Origin: JAGNGI01 sp035448825
GTDB taxonomy: Bacteria; Fidelibacterota; UBA2242
Length of the DNA: 64,000 nt
NCBI GenBank assembly: GCA_035448825.1
Contig: DAOTJS010000004.1
Location: forward strand, 62,001 to 126,000
Reading direction: 5' to 3'
This document shows positions 43,373 through 51,785 of the stretch, in pieces. How positions within the stretch are numbered: the stretch's first letter is position 1; each line of letters opens with the position of its first letter. The notes under the pieces were generated by a model that was not told where the DNA came from, did no database searches, and was given only the letters and a program-made list of their open reading frames with translations. Position numbers and translations under genes: made by a program.

Positions 43373-43876
43373 TTATTTTTTAGCCGGAGCGGGAGGAGTT
43401 TCCAGGATCTTAATCCGTTTGTCAAGATCACTCATTTCCCGACTCATCCGGGTAACAGCGGTCTGCAGATCAGTCAAAGTGCGCTGGGTTTCGCGTTGAA
43501 ACTTATTGAGTCTCTCACTAATCTCATCCTGGCTGGACTTCATACCATTAAACCGAGAATCAACATCAATTTTCAATTCAGCGATACTGGTATTAGTTTC
43601 CTCAATTTTGTCACTCAGAGCCATGTTTACACTGTCTAATCGTGAATTCATACTTTTCAGCGACTTCTGAAATTGCTGAATATGTTTTCCCCGTCCGATA
43701 AATTCTAAGTTGAGATCATTCAAGTTATGATCAAAATCATTGATGGTTACGCTGTAGGTAGAATCACGGGCATTCAAAACGTCCAGGCGCGTGTTTACTT
43801 TTTCAAATTCAAAGAAAAAATAGACAACCGCTACTACTACCAGCACTAAAGCTATGGTTTTAATCAGTTCTTTCAT
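43373..43876 (-). CDS. Membrane-anchored coiled-coil protein
   Basis: The 167-residue protein has one N-terminal helix in the membrane (residues 5-23) and a predicted coiled coil over about 24-155, rich in regularly spaced leucine, serine and aspartate. A short P-A-P-A-K-K tail follows. The pattern resembles the trimerising N-terminal region of CpoB/YbgF, which is absent from the OmpA-TPR protein encoded 36 bases downstream, so the two may form one machine. That pairing is inference. Confidence 0.65.
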   Translation of the reverse strand: MKELIKTIALVLVVVAVVYFFFEFEKVNTRLDVLNARDSTYSVTINDFDHNLNDLNLEFIGRGKHIQQFQKSLKSMNSRLDSVNMALSDKIEETNTSIAELKIDVDSRFNGMKSSQDEISERLNKFQRETQRTLTDLQTAVTRMSREMSDLDKRIKILETPPAPAKK

Positions 43877-43912
43877 TCATGTCTCCTGTATCTTTAATTA
43901 TTGTTAATATTT

Positions 43913-44233
43913 TTAACTGAGATGTTTTGCCCAGTCATTATCTTCATTTTCCATAAAAGAGTGAGGTTCGGATGGCGTTATTGGTTTATCGGATTTTTCT
44001 GTAATCGTATTGCTAGACTCACTGGTCAATTCACTTGATTTTAGTTCTTCGATCAAATTTTCGACATCTTGATGAAAAATAGCGATGGTCTTTTCCATTC
44101 TTTGAAACAACTCTTCCATTAGCTCTTTGCCATAGAGGTTATTTATACCCTGAAATAAATCATCAAATTTGGTATTGAGGTAATTCTTGCGACCTTCCTC
44201 ATTGCCAAAATCAACCCTTGTATTTTCCATCAT
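43913..44233 (-). CDS. Hypothetical acidic protein (106 residues)
   Basis: This is a soluble, mostly helical protein. Residues 10-75 carry charged amphipathic helices (G-K-E-L-M-E-E-L-F-Q-R-M-E-K), and the last 35 residues are serine-, threonine- and glutamate-rich and look disordered. There is no signal peptide. It lies between the coiled-coil gene and another small gene on the same strand. No family is recognised. Confidence 0.5.
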   Translation of the reverse strand: MMENTRVDFGNEEGRKNYLNTKFDDLFQGINNLYGKELMEELFQRMEKTIAIFHQDVENLIEELKSSELTSESSNTITEKSDKPITPSEPHSFMENEDNDWAKHLS

Positions 44234-44311
44234 ACCTACTATGTTCTCTTTAAAATACCGAGATTTAATTTACAAATACCATTTTAATTATCAATGTTTT
44301 TCTATATCGGA

Positions 44312-44497
44312 TTACCATCTTGCTTCTTTAATATCTTCCCAGCGATCAATTTCCTTAATTATCTGACGACAGACTCCTCGAATAACACTGTTTAATTTAA
44401 TCTCCACAACGGGTTGGTTGGAAGTCATCTGTTGTAAAGCCTGGCGGAATTCCAGCAGTTCACTGCGCTCTAACTCAATTGTCAATCGAGTTAACAT
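44312..44497 (-). CDS. Hypothetical small protein (61 residues)
   Basis: This short protein has a helix around residues 11-25 (E-R-S-E-L-L-E-F-R-Q-A-L-Q) and ends with W-E-D-I-K-E-A-R-W. It sits 36 bases after the radical SAM gene and 78 before the next gene on the same strand. AAAAGGAG lies just upstream of the ATG. No family is recognised. Confidence 0.5.
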   Translation of the reverse strand: MLTRLTIELERSELLEFRQALQQMTSNQPVVEIKLNSVIRGVCRQIIKEIDRWEDIKEARW

Positions 44498-44533
44498 CTT
44501 ATTCTACTCCTTTTTATTAAAACTGATCACGAT

Positions 44534-45589
44534 TTACCAAATAATCGGGATTTTTTGTCCGCATTCACAATGATCTCCTTGCAGAGATTTTGTCACCTCC
44601 GAGTACCATCCTCGCTTAATTAAAACTCGGCCGCAAGCCGGGCAGATGGTATCCGATTCGGTATCGGTAAGTACATTACCTTCATAAACATAATGTAAGC
44701 CAGTGCGTGCTGCAATCGTCCGTGCTCGGTCGAGAGTTTCTTTAGCGGTCTGCGGCCAATTACTCATTTTATAAGCCGGGTGAAAAGCCGAAAAATGCAA
44801 AGGCGTATCATTTCCCAGATTATCAAGAATCCAGTCACATAATTTTTGCATTTCGCTATCGGTGTCATTTAACCCGGGAATCAAGAGAGTCGTCAATTCG
44901 ATGAAAGTTCCCATCTTCGGGATAGCTACAATTGCCTCTAGAACCGGTGCCAGTTCAGCATGACAACGTTCGCGATAAAAATCAGCATTCATAGATTTCA
45001 GATCAATATTAGCGGCATCAATCAACGGGTAAATATCTTCGATAGCCGGTTGAGTGATGTATCCATTGGTAACCATAACAGTCTTGAGATCAGATTGGCG
45101 GGCTAATTTAGCAATATCAACTACATATTCGCCAAAAATCGTCGGCTCATTATAGGTAAAAGCAATCGAGCCACATTGATTATCAATTGCAGACTGAACG
45201 ATTTCAGATGGTTGGACAATTCGATGCCTTCCATTCCGGCCATCCGCAGTGGAAATGTCCCAATTTTGACAGAATTCACACTGCAAATTACATCCGGCTG
45301 TACCGATCGAAAAAATTCGACTTCCTGGTTGAAAATGATACAACGGTTTTTTTTCGATTGGGTCAATATGGATAGCAATCGGTTTGCCATATACTTCTGA
45401 AATCAGTTGCCCATTAACATTAGTCCGAACGCGACAGATACCACTCTTGCCGTTTTTCAGGCGGCAGTGCCGTGGGCAAAGAAAGCACTCGACTTCTTCA
45501 TTTTCCCGGGCGTGCCACCAGTGGGCTAAATATGAGTTCATCGGCGGTTCTAGTTTTTCCACATTAAAAACTACGCAATTAACGTTCAT
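44534..45589 (-). CDS. AmmeMemoRadiSam-type radical SAM enzyme (AmrS-like)
   Basis: The longest frame has 351 residues. The radical SAM motif is C-N-L-Q-C-E-F-C (C100, C104, C107). It is preceded by a cysteine-rich N-terminal part (C35, C38, C42, C52, with C-P-R-H-C-R) and followed by a C-terminal C-P-A-C-G and C-E-C-G zinc-type site. This matches the AmrS radical SAM family. An internal ATG at 45541 may be the true start, since homologues tend to begin near M-N-S-Y. The usual AMMECR1 and Memo partners are not in the window. Confidence 0.78.
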   Translation of the reverse strand: MNVNCVVFNVEKLEPPMNSYLAHWWHARENEEVECFLCPRHCRLKNGKSGICRVRTNVNGQLISEVYGKPIAIHIDPIEKKPLYHFQPGSRIFSIGTAGCNLQCEFCQNWDISTADGRNGRHRIVQPSEIVQSAIDNQCGSIAFTYNEPTIFGEYVVDIAKLARQSDLKTVMVTNGYITQPAIEDIYPLIDAANIDLKSMNADFYRERCHAELAPVLEAIVAIPKMGTFIELTTLLIPGLNDTDSEMQKLCDWILDNLGNDTPLHFSAFHPAYKMSNWPQTAKETLDRARTIAARTGLHYVYEGNVLTDTESDTICPACGRVLIKRGWYSEVTKSLQGDHCECGQKIPIIW

Positions 45590-45732
45590 TTGTCAACGGT
45601 AGATTTAGGTTAAATTGAGAAAAAATAGTTCATCTAACTACCGATAAATTTTTTACAACAATATAAATTTTCAATTGAGACGAAGTTTTACACGTTGCAA
45701 AATCACCAACAATCATATAAATTTCGGCAGTT

Positions 45733-46032
45733 ATGGCAAAAGTAAAAACTATTCAAAAAGTAAAACCCAAAGAAAAATCGGCGAAATTCATAAAAGATCT
45801 CTCTTTCACAAAGATTAATTATCTCCTTTTTGCAATTGGAATTGCGGTAATAATAGTCGGATATATTTGTATGGCTACGGGAGAAACTTACAGCTTCCGT
45901 TCGTTAACCGTGGCGCCTATCATACTTTTAATCGGCTATTTGATAATTATTCCCCTGGCAATTCTTTACCGTAAAAAAGAAGAAAAAGACTCCCAAAGAG
46001 AACAATCAGATATTATTGAACCTAAGCACTGA
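45733..46032 (+). CDS. DUF3098-type two-span membrane protein
   Basis: The 99-residue protein has a basic N-terminus, two membrane helices (about 32-53 and 63-83) separated by a short loop containing Y-S-F-R-S-L-T-V-A-P, and a charged tail. The loop with F-x-F/S-R-R-L-T-V-A-P and the two helices match DUF3098 proteins of Bacteroidetes-like bacteria. It is the only rightward gene between 43 and 55 kb. Its function is unknown. Confidence 0.65.
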   Translation: MAKVKTIQKVKPKEKSAKFIKDLSFTKINYLLFAIGIAVIIVGYICMATGETYSFRSLTVAPIILLIGYLIIIPLAILYRKKEEKDSQREQSDIIEPKH

Positions 46033-46036
46033 TTTT

Positions 46037-46070
46037 TAGCTCTTTCTGAATACAAATTCAGTCGGAGCTA
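46037..46070. other. Nested hairpin at the join of two converging genes
   Basis: A two-level inverted repeat: outer arms TAGCTC/GAGCTA (46037-46042, 46065-46070) and inner arms CTGAAT/ATTCAG (46046-46051, 46056-46061). It covers the stop codon of the fmdB-like gene and lies just past the DUF3098 stop. Neither strand has a good T-tract after it, so it may stabilise transcript ends or act as a weak terminator. Confidence 0.45.
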
Positions 46071-46360
46071 TTAGCGGGTGCCGGTGTCGGTGTTGTTTTT
46101 TCTTCTGTTTTTTGAGTGGAAGTTGGTTGCTTCTTATGATCCGGAATATTTTTTGTTGGGCTTTCAGTTTTGTTTTTATTACCATAGTCATTCACATAAA
46201 AACCGGAGCCTTTGAAAATTAAACCGGCGCCTCCACTAATTTTACGCATCAAACTTTTCTGCCCACATTTAGGACAGACTTTTAAGGGTTCGGCACTCAT
46301 TTTTTGAAATTGTTCAAATTCGTAGCCACATTTCTCACACTTATACTCGTAAGTAGGCAT
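46058..46360 (-). CDS. FmdB family zinc ribbon protein
   Basis: The 100-residue protein begins M-P-T-Y-E-Y-K-C-E-K-C-G and carries a second C-P-K-C-G near residues 33-37, forming the small zinc ribbon of FmdB-type proteins. The usual G-G-A-G-L-I-F-K-G-S-G-F-Y-V-N-D-Y follows, and the rest is a low-complexity T/P/K tail. The family is suspected to be regulatory, but no mechanism is known. It is the last gene of the rsmD-coaD-pta run. Confidence 0.85.
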   Translation of the reverse strand: MPTYEYKCEKCGYEFEQFQKMSAEPLKVCPKCGQKSLMRKISGGAGLIFKGSGFYVNDYGNKNKTESPTKNIPDHKKQPTSTQKTEEKTTPTPAPANSSD

Positions 46361-46379
46361 ATATCTTTCGATCCCATTT

Positions 46380-47357
46380 TTAAACTAGATTACAGACAAT
46401 TGCGGTAACATTGACGACATCTTCGACGCTACATCCCCGAGAAAGATCATTCATCGGTTTTTTTAAGCCCTGGATGATTGGTCCAATAGCCTCACAACCG
46501 CCAATACGTTGAACTAATTTATATCCAATATTGCCGGCATTAAGATCCGGGAAAATTAGAACATTAGCCTGACCGGCAACGGGACTACCGGGCGCTTTTT
46601 TAGCACCGATTTTCGGTACGATAGCCGCATCGGCTTGTAATTCACCGTCAATTTTTAATTCAGGACATCTTCCCCGCACAATTTCAGTAGCCTGAATGAC
46701 TTTATCCACCATTTCATGCTTGGCACTACCCTTAGTAGAAAAGGAAAGCATGGCAACAATCGGTTCTGTTTTAACGACTTTGCGATGAGTATTCGCCGTT
46801 GCAATGGCTATATCAGCCAGCTGCTCGGCAGTCGGGTCGGGCATCACGGCACAGTCGGCAAAACTCCAGATTTTCTGTTCATCAGGTGTAATTATAATTA
46901 TATCGCTGGAAACTGTAGGGCTAAATGGATTAGCACCGATGATGTGCAGGGCGGCTTTCAGGACATCACCGGTAGTCGTATCGGCTCCCGAAACACAGCC
47001 ATCCGCCAAACCCTTTTCGACCAGCATAGCCGCGAAAAAGGTCGGATTCAACATAATAGTACGAGCCTTTTCCAGGGTTATCCCCTTATGCTTCCGCTTT
47101 TCATAATAGGTATTGATAAATTCGTCCATCTTTTCATATTGGACAGGATCATAGACACATATCGAGTCGAGATTGACATCAATTCCACGACTGTGTTGAC
47201 TGATTTTCTGGGGATTGCCGACTAAAATTACCCGCGCGAGTCCTTCTTTCTCCAGAATTTCGGCGGCTTTTAAAATACGTTCATCGTGTGCTTCTGGTAG
47301 AACTATTGTTTTCTTACTCTTTTGGGCTTCGAACCTGATTCCTTCAATAAATTTCAT
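46380..47357 (-). CDS. pta: Phosphate acetyltransferase
   Basis: The 325-residue enzyme converts acetyl-CoA and phosphate to acetyl phosphate, the first step of acetate and ATP formation. It is the short form with only the PTA_PTB domain: V-L-P-E-A-H-D-E-R near residues 20-28, G-C-V-S-G-A-D-T-T-T-G near 119-129, L-S-F-S-T-K-G-S-A near 205-213, N-V-L-I-F-P-D-L-N-A-G-N-I-G-Y-K near 264-279 and a terminal cysteine-containing tail. An acetate kinase is not in the window. It starts one base from the coaD stop, so they are co-translated. Confidence 0.92.
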   Translation of the reverse strand: MKFIEGIRFEAQKSKKTIVLPEAHDERILKAAEILEKEGLARVILVGNPQKISQHSRGIDVNLDSICVYDPVQYEKMDEFINTYYEKRKHKGITLEKARTIMLNPTFFAAMLVEKGLADGCVSGADTTTGDVLKAALHIIGANPFSPTVSSDIIIITPDEQKIWSFADCAVMPDPTAEQLADIAIATANTHRKVVKTEPIVAMLSFSTKGSAKHEMVDKVIQATEIVRGRCPELKIDGELQADAAIVPKIGAKKAPGSPVAGQANVLIFPDLNAGNIGYKLVQRIGGCEAIGPIIQGLKKPMNDLSRGCSVEDVVNVTAIVCNLV

Positions 47358-47358
47358 T

Positions 47359-47838
47359 TCAATTCCTAAACTTTTTTAAGAGTGCCGCCTCGACATTGGC
47401 TGGCACAAAACTACTTATTTCTCCACCAAATTTGGCTAAATCCCGCACCATAGAAGAACTTAGATATGTGTAATCTTCATGAGGCATTAGAAATACCGTG
47501 TCAATTTTTTTATCCAGATGGCGGTTCATTAGCGCCATCTGAAATTCATAATCGAAATCAGATAGAGCTCGTAAGCCGCGGATAATTACCTCCGCTCCAA
47601 CCTGGCGGGCATATTCGACTACTAATCCATCAAAACTATCCAGTTTGACATTTTCAAATTCGCTCGTACAGCCTCGAATCAATGCCAGTCTTTCTTCCGT
47701 TGTAAAAATCGGTTGTTTCTGAAGGTTGCGGGCTACGGCAATATAGACTATGTCAAATAAAGATGCCGCTCGTTTGAGTACGTCCAAGTGACCATTAGTA
47801 ATTGGATCGAAACTGCCGGGGTAAACTGCTATTTTCAT
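47359..47838 (-). CDS. coaD: Phosphopantetheine adenylyltransferase
   Basis: The 159-residue enzyme joins ATP and 4'-phosphopantetheine to give dephospho-CoA. Signature motifs are Y-P-G-S-F-D-P-I-T-N-G-H (residues 5-16, with the HIGH-like G-H), R-G-L-R-A-L-S-D-F-D-Y-E near 90-101, and S-S-S-M-V-R-D-L-A near 129-137. The length is normal. It directly follows rsmD with no gap, the classic rsmD-coaD pair found in many bacteria. Confidence 0.96.
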   Translation of the reverse strand: MKIAVYPGSFDPITNGHLDVLKRAASLFDIVYIAVARNLQKQPIFTTEERLALIRGCTSEFENVKLDSFDGLVVEYARQVGAEVIIRGLRALSDFDYEFQMALMNRHLDKKIDTVFLMPHEDYTYLSSSMVRDLAKFGGEISSFVPANVEAALLKKFRN

Positions 47839-48363
47839 CTATATCCTTATGAAATTCAAATTAGTATCGCCACTCTTGCGAGTTTTAATTTCCCGCGGTT
47901 TAAAAGTTGCAGGCAGGCCAAATCTACAATCGGTTTCGAGGACAATACGGGTAGCGGGCTGCAATTGACTGAACAACATTAGCAGTTCATCATAATTCGG
48001 GTATTCGTAAGGTGGGTCTGCTAAAATCAGGTCAAAAACCGGTTTGCCTGCTAAATATTTCAAAACATCGGCTTGGATAATTTCAGCCTTCTGTCCCAAT
48101 TTGAGCCTTGATAGATTCTGCTCAATCAGAGCCAGGCTCTGCCAATTATTATCAACGAAGGTGCAGTGCTCGGCGCCGCGTGACAGTGCTTCGATTCCTA
48201 GATTACCGGTTCCGGCAAATAAATCGGCAACCTTCAGTCCGGATATATCTCCTAAAATTGAAAATAAAGCCGCTTTTACTCGATCTTGAGTTGGTCGCAA
48301 TGTAGCTTTTTTATCGGACATTATAGATTGGTTTTTATACAAACCGGCAATTACCCGAACCAT
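47839..48363 (-). CDS. rsmD: 16S rRNA (guanine966-N2)-methyltransferase
   Basis: The 174-residue Rossmann methyltransferase begins M-V-R-V-I-A-G, has R-P-T-Q-D-R-V-K-A-A-L-F near residues 23-34, the SAM site D-L-F-A-G-T-G-N-L-G-I-E-A-L-S-R-G near 47-63, and the catalytic D-P-P-Y at about 116-119. It modifies 16S rRNA during 30S assembly. It lies five bases after the PilN-like gene on the same strand. Confidence 0.93.
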   Translation of the reverse strand: MVRVIAGLYKNQSIMSDKKATLRPTQDRVKAALFSILGDISGLKVADLFAGTGNLGIEALSRGAEHCTFVDNNWQSLALIEQNLSRLKLGQKAEIIQADVLKYLAGKPVFDLILADPPYEYPNYDELLMLFSQLQPATRIVLETDCRFGLPATFKPREIKTRKSGDTNLNFIRI

Positions 48364-48368
48364 CTTGA

Positions 48369-49544
48369 CTATAATTTTTGCGGATAGATTACGGAACTAA
48401 TATTAAAATTGAGTATTCCGGTATCCAATGTTGATTCTGAACTCAAGTCTAACGAAATTTTTTCAATACTTAAATTCAAATCAAAACTGGATAATTCACT
48501 TATTAGATTGATAATATCTGCCAAATTTCCACTGCCGCGAATTTCCGCTAAGCGGGGTTTAGGCGCCGGCGGTTCGGCGATACTAATCGGTTGTAACTTC
48601 AAATTATGCTTTTTCCCGGTTGCCCAAAGCACTTGAGAGAGTGACACATCATCATAAAAACGAATATTTCTAGAAGGGGCATTTTCGGTTCTCAAATTAA
48701 GAATCGCCATCATTTGTACTGCAGGCGCGGGAATGTTCGCCGTATGTTCAATATAAAACGCTTGTGTTGATACAATTCCCGGTAAATTTTGCATTTTGGT
48801 TTTTGCCTGCTGAGCGTTATTTTCGGAGTCAATAAAAATTAAAAAATTGATTTTGTCTTTATCTAATTTCAGAAATTGAATTCGAGAATTACCCGGTAAA
48901 GTACCAACTAATTGGGATAAGACTTGACAGCGGGCTATTCCAGCGAAAATACGAGGTAAATAGGTTTCATCAATTTGACTTGCTTTCGGTGGGACTACTT
49001 CAGCCACTTCAGATGAAGAACTGGGTTGGGTTTCCTCTACCACCGGAGCTGGTTTCTCCGTAGGCAGTATGTTCTCGTTTTTGGACTCTACTGTAATTGA
49101 AGATGTTTGGGTTTTAAAGTATTTATAATATGCCCAATAGCCGGCGGTACCGATGATAACCAGAACCAATATCCAGATTCCGATATTGAGAATAATGCGT
49201 TTAGATGAATGCTTAGAATATTCTTTTTCTTTTCTTTCAACTATTTTTTCGGCTTCCCTAAGTTTATCGGAAATTCCGGATACTGTTTGAGGAATAGGTT
49301 CTTCGGTTTTAGCTTGTCCTGTCATCTCTAAATTGGATTCTTCTAAGGCAAAAGTACTCACTTCTTCCTTAGAAGCTTCGGGCACTGGTTTAGTCTCCGA
49401 TTCGTCTATTATCCGATCACCAACCGGTTGCTCTTTCGGCGTAGCCGACATCCTAATTAAAATATCTTTAAGGTTATCATTAACCGTAATATTTTTAGGT
49501 TCTTCTTGCAGTCCAGGTTTAGTGGCGAGGTTAATTTTTATCAT
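48369..49544 (-). CDS. PilN-like bitopic membrane protein, uncertain
   Basis: The 391-residue protein begins M-I-K-I-N-L, the usual start of PilN-type proteins. It has a disordered acidic linker to about residue 110, one membrane helix at about 117-140, another low-complexity stretch, and a periplasmic domain from about 185 to the end with two beta-alpha-beta-like units. In PilN the helix usually lies near residue 20, so the long N-terminal insertion is odd. The PilM-like gene ends six bases before it starts. The link to pili is tentative. Confidence 0.5.
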   Translation of the reverse strand: MIKINLATKPGLQEEPKNITVNDNLKDILIRMSATPKEQPVGDRIIDESETKPVPEASKEEVSTFALEESNLEMTGQAKTEEPIPQTVSGISDKLREAEKIVERKEKEYSKHSSKRIILNIGIWILVLVIIGTAGYWAYYKYFKTQTSSITVESKNENILPTEKPAPVVEETQPSSSSEVAEVVPPKASQIDETYLPRIFAGIARCQVLSQLVGTLPGNSRIQFLKLDKDKINFLIFIDSENNAQQAKTKMQNLPGIVSTQAFYIEHTANIPAPAVQMMAILNLRTENAPSRNIRFYDDVSLSQVLWATGKKHNLKLQPISIAEPPAPKPRLAEIRGSGNLADIINLISELSSFDLNLSIEKISLDLSSESTLDTGILNFNISSVIYPQKL

Positions 49545-49550
49545 AATGAC

Positions 49551-50495
49551 CTATAATGTAGAGCGGAATAATAATCCCACCACGTCTAAAAATTGGCTCA
49601 TAGCACCGGGGCCTAATCCATCTTCTTTATAAAGTTCCTTCGGTTTGAAATTCTCGAGTGGATTAATACACTTCAGATTATTAGTATCATAAGTCAGAAG
49701 CATATTAAAAAACTCGGAATCAACATCATAAGTAAAGAAATAAAGGTTGTCAATATCTTCGATTGTTTCCCTGCTGAAATTTCTAAGATCGTTGATTTGG
49801 GAAACGACTTTTTCCCCACCTTCTCCAGGATGGGAGTCAGCCAATATTTCATATTCGCCATTTTCGTTTAAATTAAATTCTAGATACTGGCTGATTTCTC
49901 CCGATTTGATAAGCAGGAGAGTATGCCGGGCTTCACCTATACACCACAGTCCCCAATTCTGTCCATTTTTTTCTTTATAAAGATTTTCAAGCGCATTTGC
50001 TGCACTAAAAATATTAAGGTCAAATACTTTTATGATAAAACCTAAACGCTGGGAAGCCTGGTAAATAGCCCGTCCCCAATCTTTAAAATAGGAAATCGTC
50101 AAATAATCGCGCTTATTTGCAGAAATTAGCGGTTGAAGAGAATAATGCTGAACAAATTTTTTATTAAAGATTTCCCCAAGACGTTGTTTTTGGTTCCAAT
50201 CCAAAATCTCTGCTACTTTTTCATTTTCCAGTCCCAGATCAATCGAATTTATTGTAATATCAAATAATTCCGAGGGAGCGGATAAAGCTAAAAACCGATC
50301 TTCCATTAGTAAGCTATTCTTGATACTAAAGAAAAGAGATTCTAAGTTGGAAACTAAATCAGGATTTTTTAGGGCAGTAACATTAAACCTAAACGGAAGT
50401 TTTTTTTTACCGATTAATTCAATTGAAACGGAATTGTCAGTTTTAACAAGCTGGCCATATCTAACAAAATTCGTAGAAAAACTTACTGCCAGCAT
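49551..50495 (-). CDS. PilM-like actin-fold protein, divergent
   Basis: The 314-residue protein has no signal peptide or membrane helix. Its start M-L-A-V-S-F-S-T-N-F-V-R-Y-G-Q-L and later W-G-L-W-C-I-G-E-A-R-H-T-L-L-L-I-K-S-G near residues 181-199 follow the ASKHA pattern of PilM, but the usual phosphate-binding glycines and acidic residues are poorly kept, so ATP binding is doubtful. The neighbouring gene encodes a protein starting M-I-K-I-N-L as in PilN. I call it a degenerate PilM homologue with caution. Confidence 0.5.
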   Translation of the reverse strand: MLAVSFSTNFVRYGQLVKTDNSVSIELIGKKKLPFRFNVTALKNPDLVSNLESLFFSIKNSLLMEDRFLALSAPSELFDITINSIDLGLENEKVAEILDWNQKQRLGEIFNKKFVQHYSLQPLISANKRDYLTISYFKDWGRAIYQASQRLGFIIKVFDLNIFSAANALENLYKEKNGQNWGLWCIGEARHTLLLIKSGEISQYLEFNLNENGEYEILADSHPGEGGEKVVSQINDLRNFSRETIEDIDNLYFFTYDVDSEFFNMLLTYDTNNLKCINPLENFKPKELYKEDGLGPGAMSQFLDVVGLLFRSTL

Positions 50496-50525
50496 CTTAT
50501 TTTTTTCTCTGACTTGGTCAAATAT

Positions 50526-51308
50526 TTACTTCCAACTAGGTTCACCGTTTTCGATATATCCGTGTGATGAATCTACAAAGGTAAAAAAGAGATAGCGCGG
50601 TTCACGGATTACAGTTTTGAGAGGATCTTCTACTCTTATTCCTTTTTCTGTTTTAAGGACAGTGTAAGGAGTATCCAGTATAGGTCGCAGAGCTAAATCT
50701 CTGGTCAGATAATACCGACGATAATAAACATTACTGGTAACCCGTTGAGTAAGTTCGGTATCAACAACACTTTTGAAGTTAGGATCAGCTTTTACTTCTT
50801 CAATCATCGTAGAGATTATATAGAGTGTATCAAGAGTCATAAGTTCCGGATTCCACTTAGTGACTCTTATGGTCGTATCAGTAACCGTATCAATTAACTC
50901 ATATTTAAAAGCAAAATTAGTGTCAAAAGAGGCATAGAAATTCTTGGGAACTTCCAGTTTAAATTGGCCTTCCGGCAGTTTGATCACCTTTTGACCATAA
51001 TAATTACTGTCAGCTCGAGTGCTGTCGCGAACCGCACTGACTACCTTCATAGCCAAAATCGGATCCGGTTGATGCGTTCCAGCCATCTGGTTATAATATT
51101 TTTGAACATCATATTGAATTGTCATCTTATGACGACCTAATTCCCGAATTTGGCTTTCCTCTTTCCAGATCCTACTCGGAATATAAATAACGGCAACCAA
51201 AACTATGGCGAGAATGAAAGCCACGATATTTAACACTTTAACCAGAGTAGGCTTGTATTCTGGAATAATTTCTTCTTCTTGATTTAATTTTACTGTTTCG
51301 TCACTCAA
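50526..51308 (-). CDS. Bitopic membrane protein, function unknown
   Basis: The 260-residue protein has one membrane helix near residues 24-43 after a charged start, and a periplasmic part with a short helical segment (R-E-L-G-R-H-K-M-T-I-Q-Y-D-V-Q-K-Y-Y-N-Q-M) and a mixed beta-rich domain. The stop of the upstream ComEA-like gene overlaps its start by 8 bases, and the PilM-like gene follows 30 bases later. No family is recognised. By position and topology it may belong to the same membrane apparatus, for example in a PilO- or PilP-like place, which I cannot show. Confidence 0.55.
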   Translation of the reverse strand: MSDETVKLNQEEEIIPEYKPTLVKVLNIVAFILAIVLVAVIYIPSRIWKEESQIRELGRHKMTIQYDVQKYYNQMAGTHQPDPILAMKVVSAVRDSTRADSNYYGQKVIKLPEGQFKLEVPKNFYASFDTNFAFKYELIDTVTDTTIRVTKWNPELMTLDTLYIISTMIEEVKADPNFKSVVDTELTQRVTSNVYYRRYYLTRDLALRPILDTPYTVLKTEKGIRVEDPLKTVIREPRYLFFTFVDSSHGYIENGEPSWK

Positions 51309-51738
51309 GGGTTACTTCTCCTTTAATTTTTTCAAACGTTTTAGTACCGATACCTTTAACATTTAGGAGTTCTTCAATCTTGCTAAATTTGCCAACCTGA
51401 GCGCGATATTCCAAAATATGGTCAGCAGTCACTGGCCCTATTTTTGGCAATAACATGAGCTCTTGTTTGGTCGCGGTATTCAAATTTATTTTTTGTTGAA
51501 TATTAGTTGATTTTTGGGATTGATAGGAAGGTCGTTCACTTTTCTGCAACTCGGCGTATTCTGCATCAATTTGACTGGTATGTACTCGAAAGGAATCAGC
51601 AACTGCGGTTGATTGGCGGCTTTTTTCATCACTGATTTGATTCGACCTCATTTTGTAGATTCGTATGGTTGCGCCTACCAGGAAACAAGCGACCAATAAC
51701 TGAATAACCATCTTTTCCTGGTGGGTTAAATTTATCAT
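51301..51738 (-). CDS. ComEA-like helix-hairpin-helix protein
   Basis: The 145-residue protein has an N-terminal membrane helix (about residues 10-27), a linker, and a C-terminal double helix-hairpin-helix domain (about 83-143). That domain starts I-N-L-N-T-A-T-K-Q-E-L and contains L-P-K-I-G-P-V-T-A and V-K-G-I-G-T-K-T-F, as in ComEA/GspK-type DNA-binding proteins. It could bind incoming DNA at the membrane. Its position before a PilM/PilN-like pair suggests a DNA-uptake or pilus-related unit. Confidence 0.8.
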   Translation of the reverse strand: MINLTHQEKMVIQLLVACFLVGATIRIYKMRSNQISDEKSRQSTAVADSFRVHTSQIDAEYAELQKSERPSYQSQKSTNIQQKINLNTATKQELMLLPKIGPVTADHILEYRAQVGKFSKIEELLNVKGIGTKTFEKIKGEVTLE

Positions 51739-51785
51739 TATTCCTAAAAATTAAAAATCTTCATTATTCCTTAATGTAATATTGA

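Noticed and set aside
46716..47225. 169-codon open frame on the plus strand, the longest antisense frame in the window
   Set aside because: It lies wholly opposite pta, whose protein is a clear, full-length match to its family; the antisense frame shows no domain and no ribosome site.
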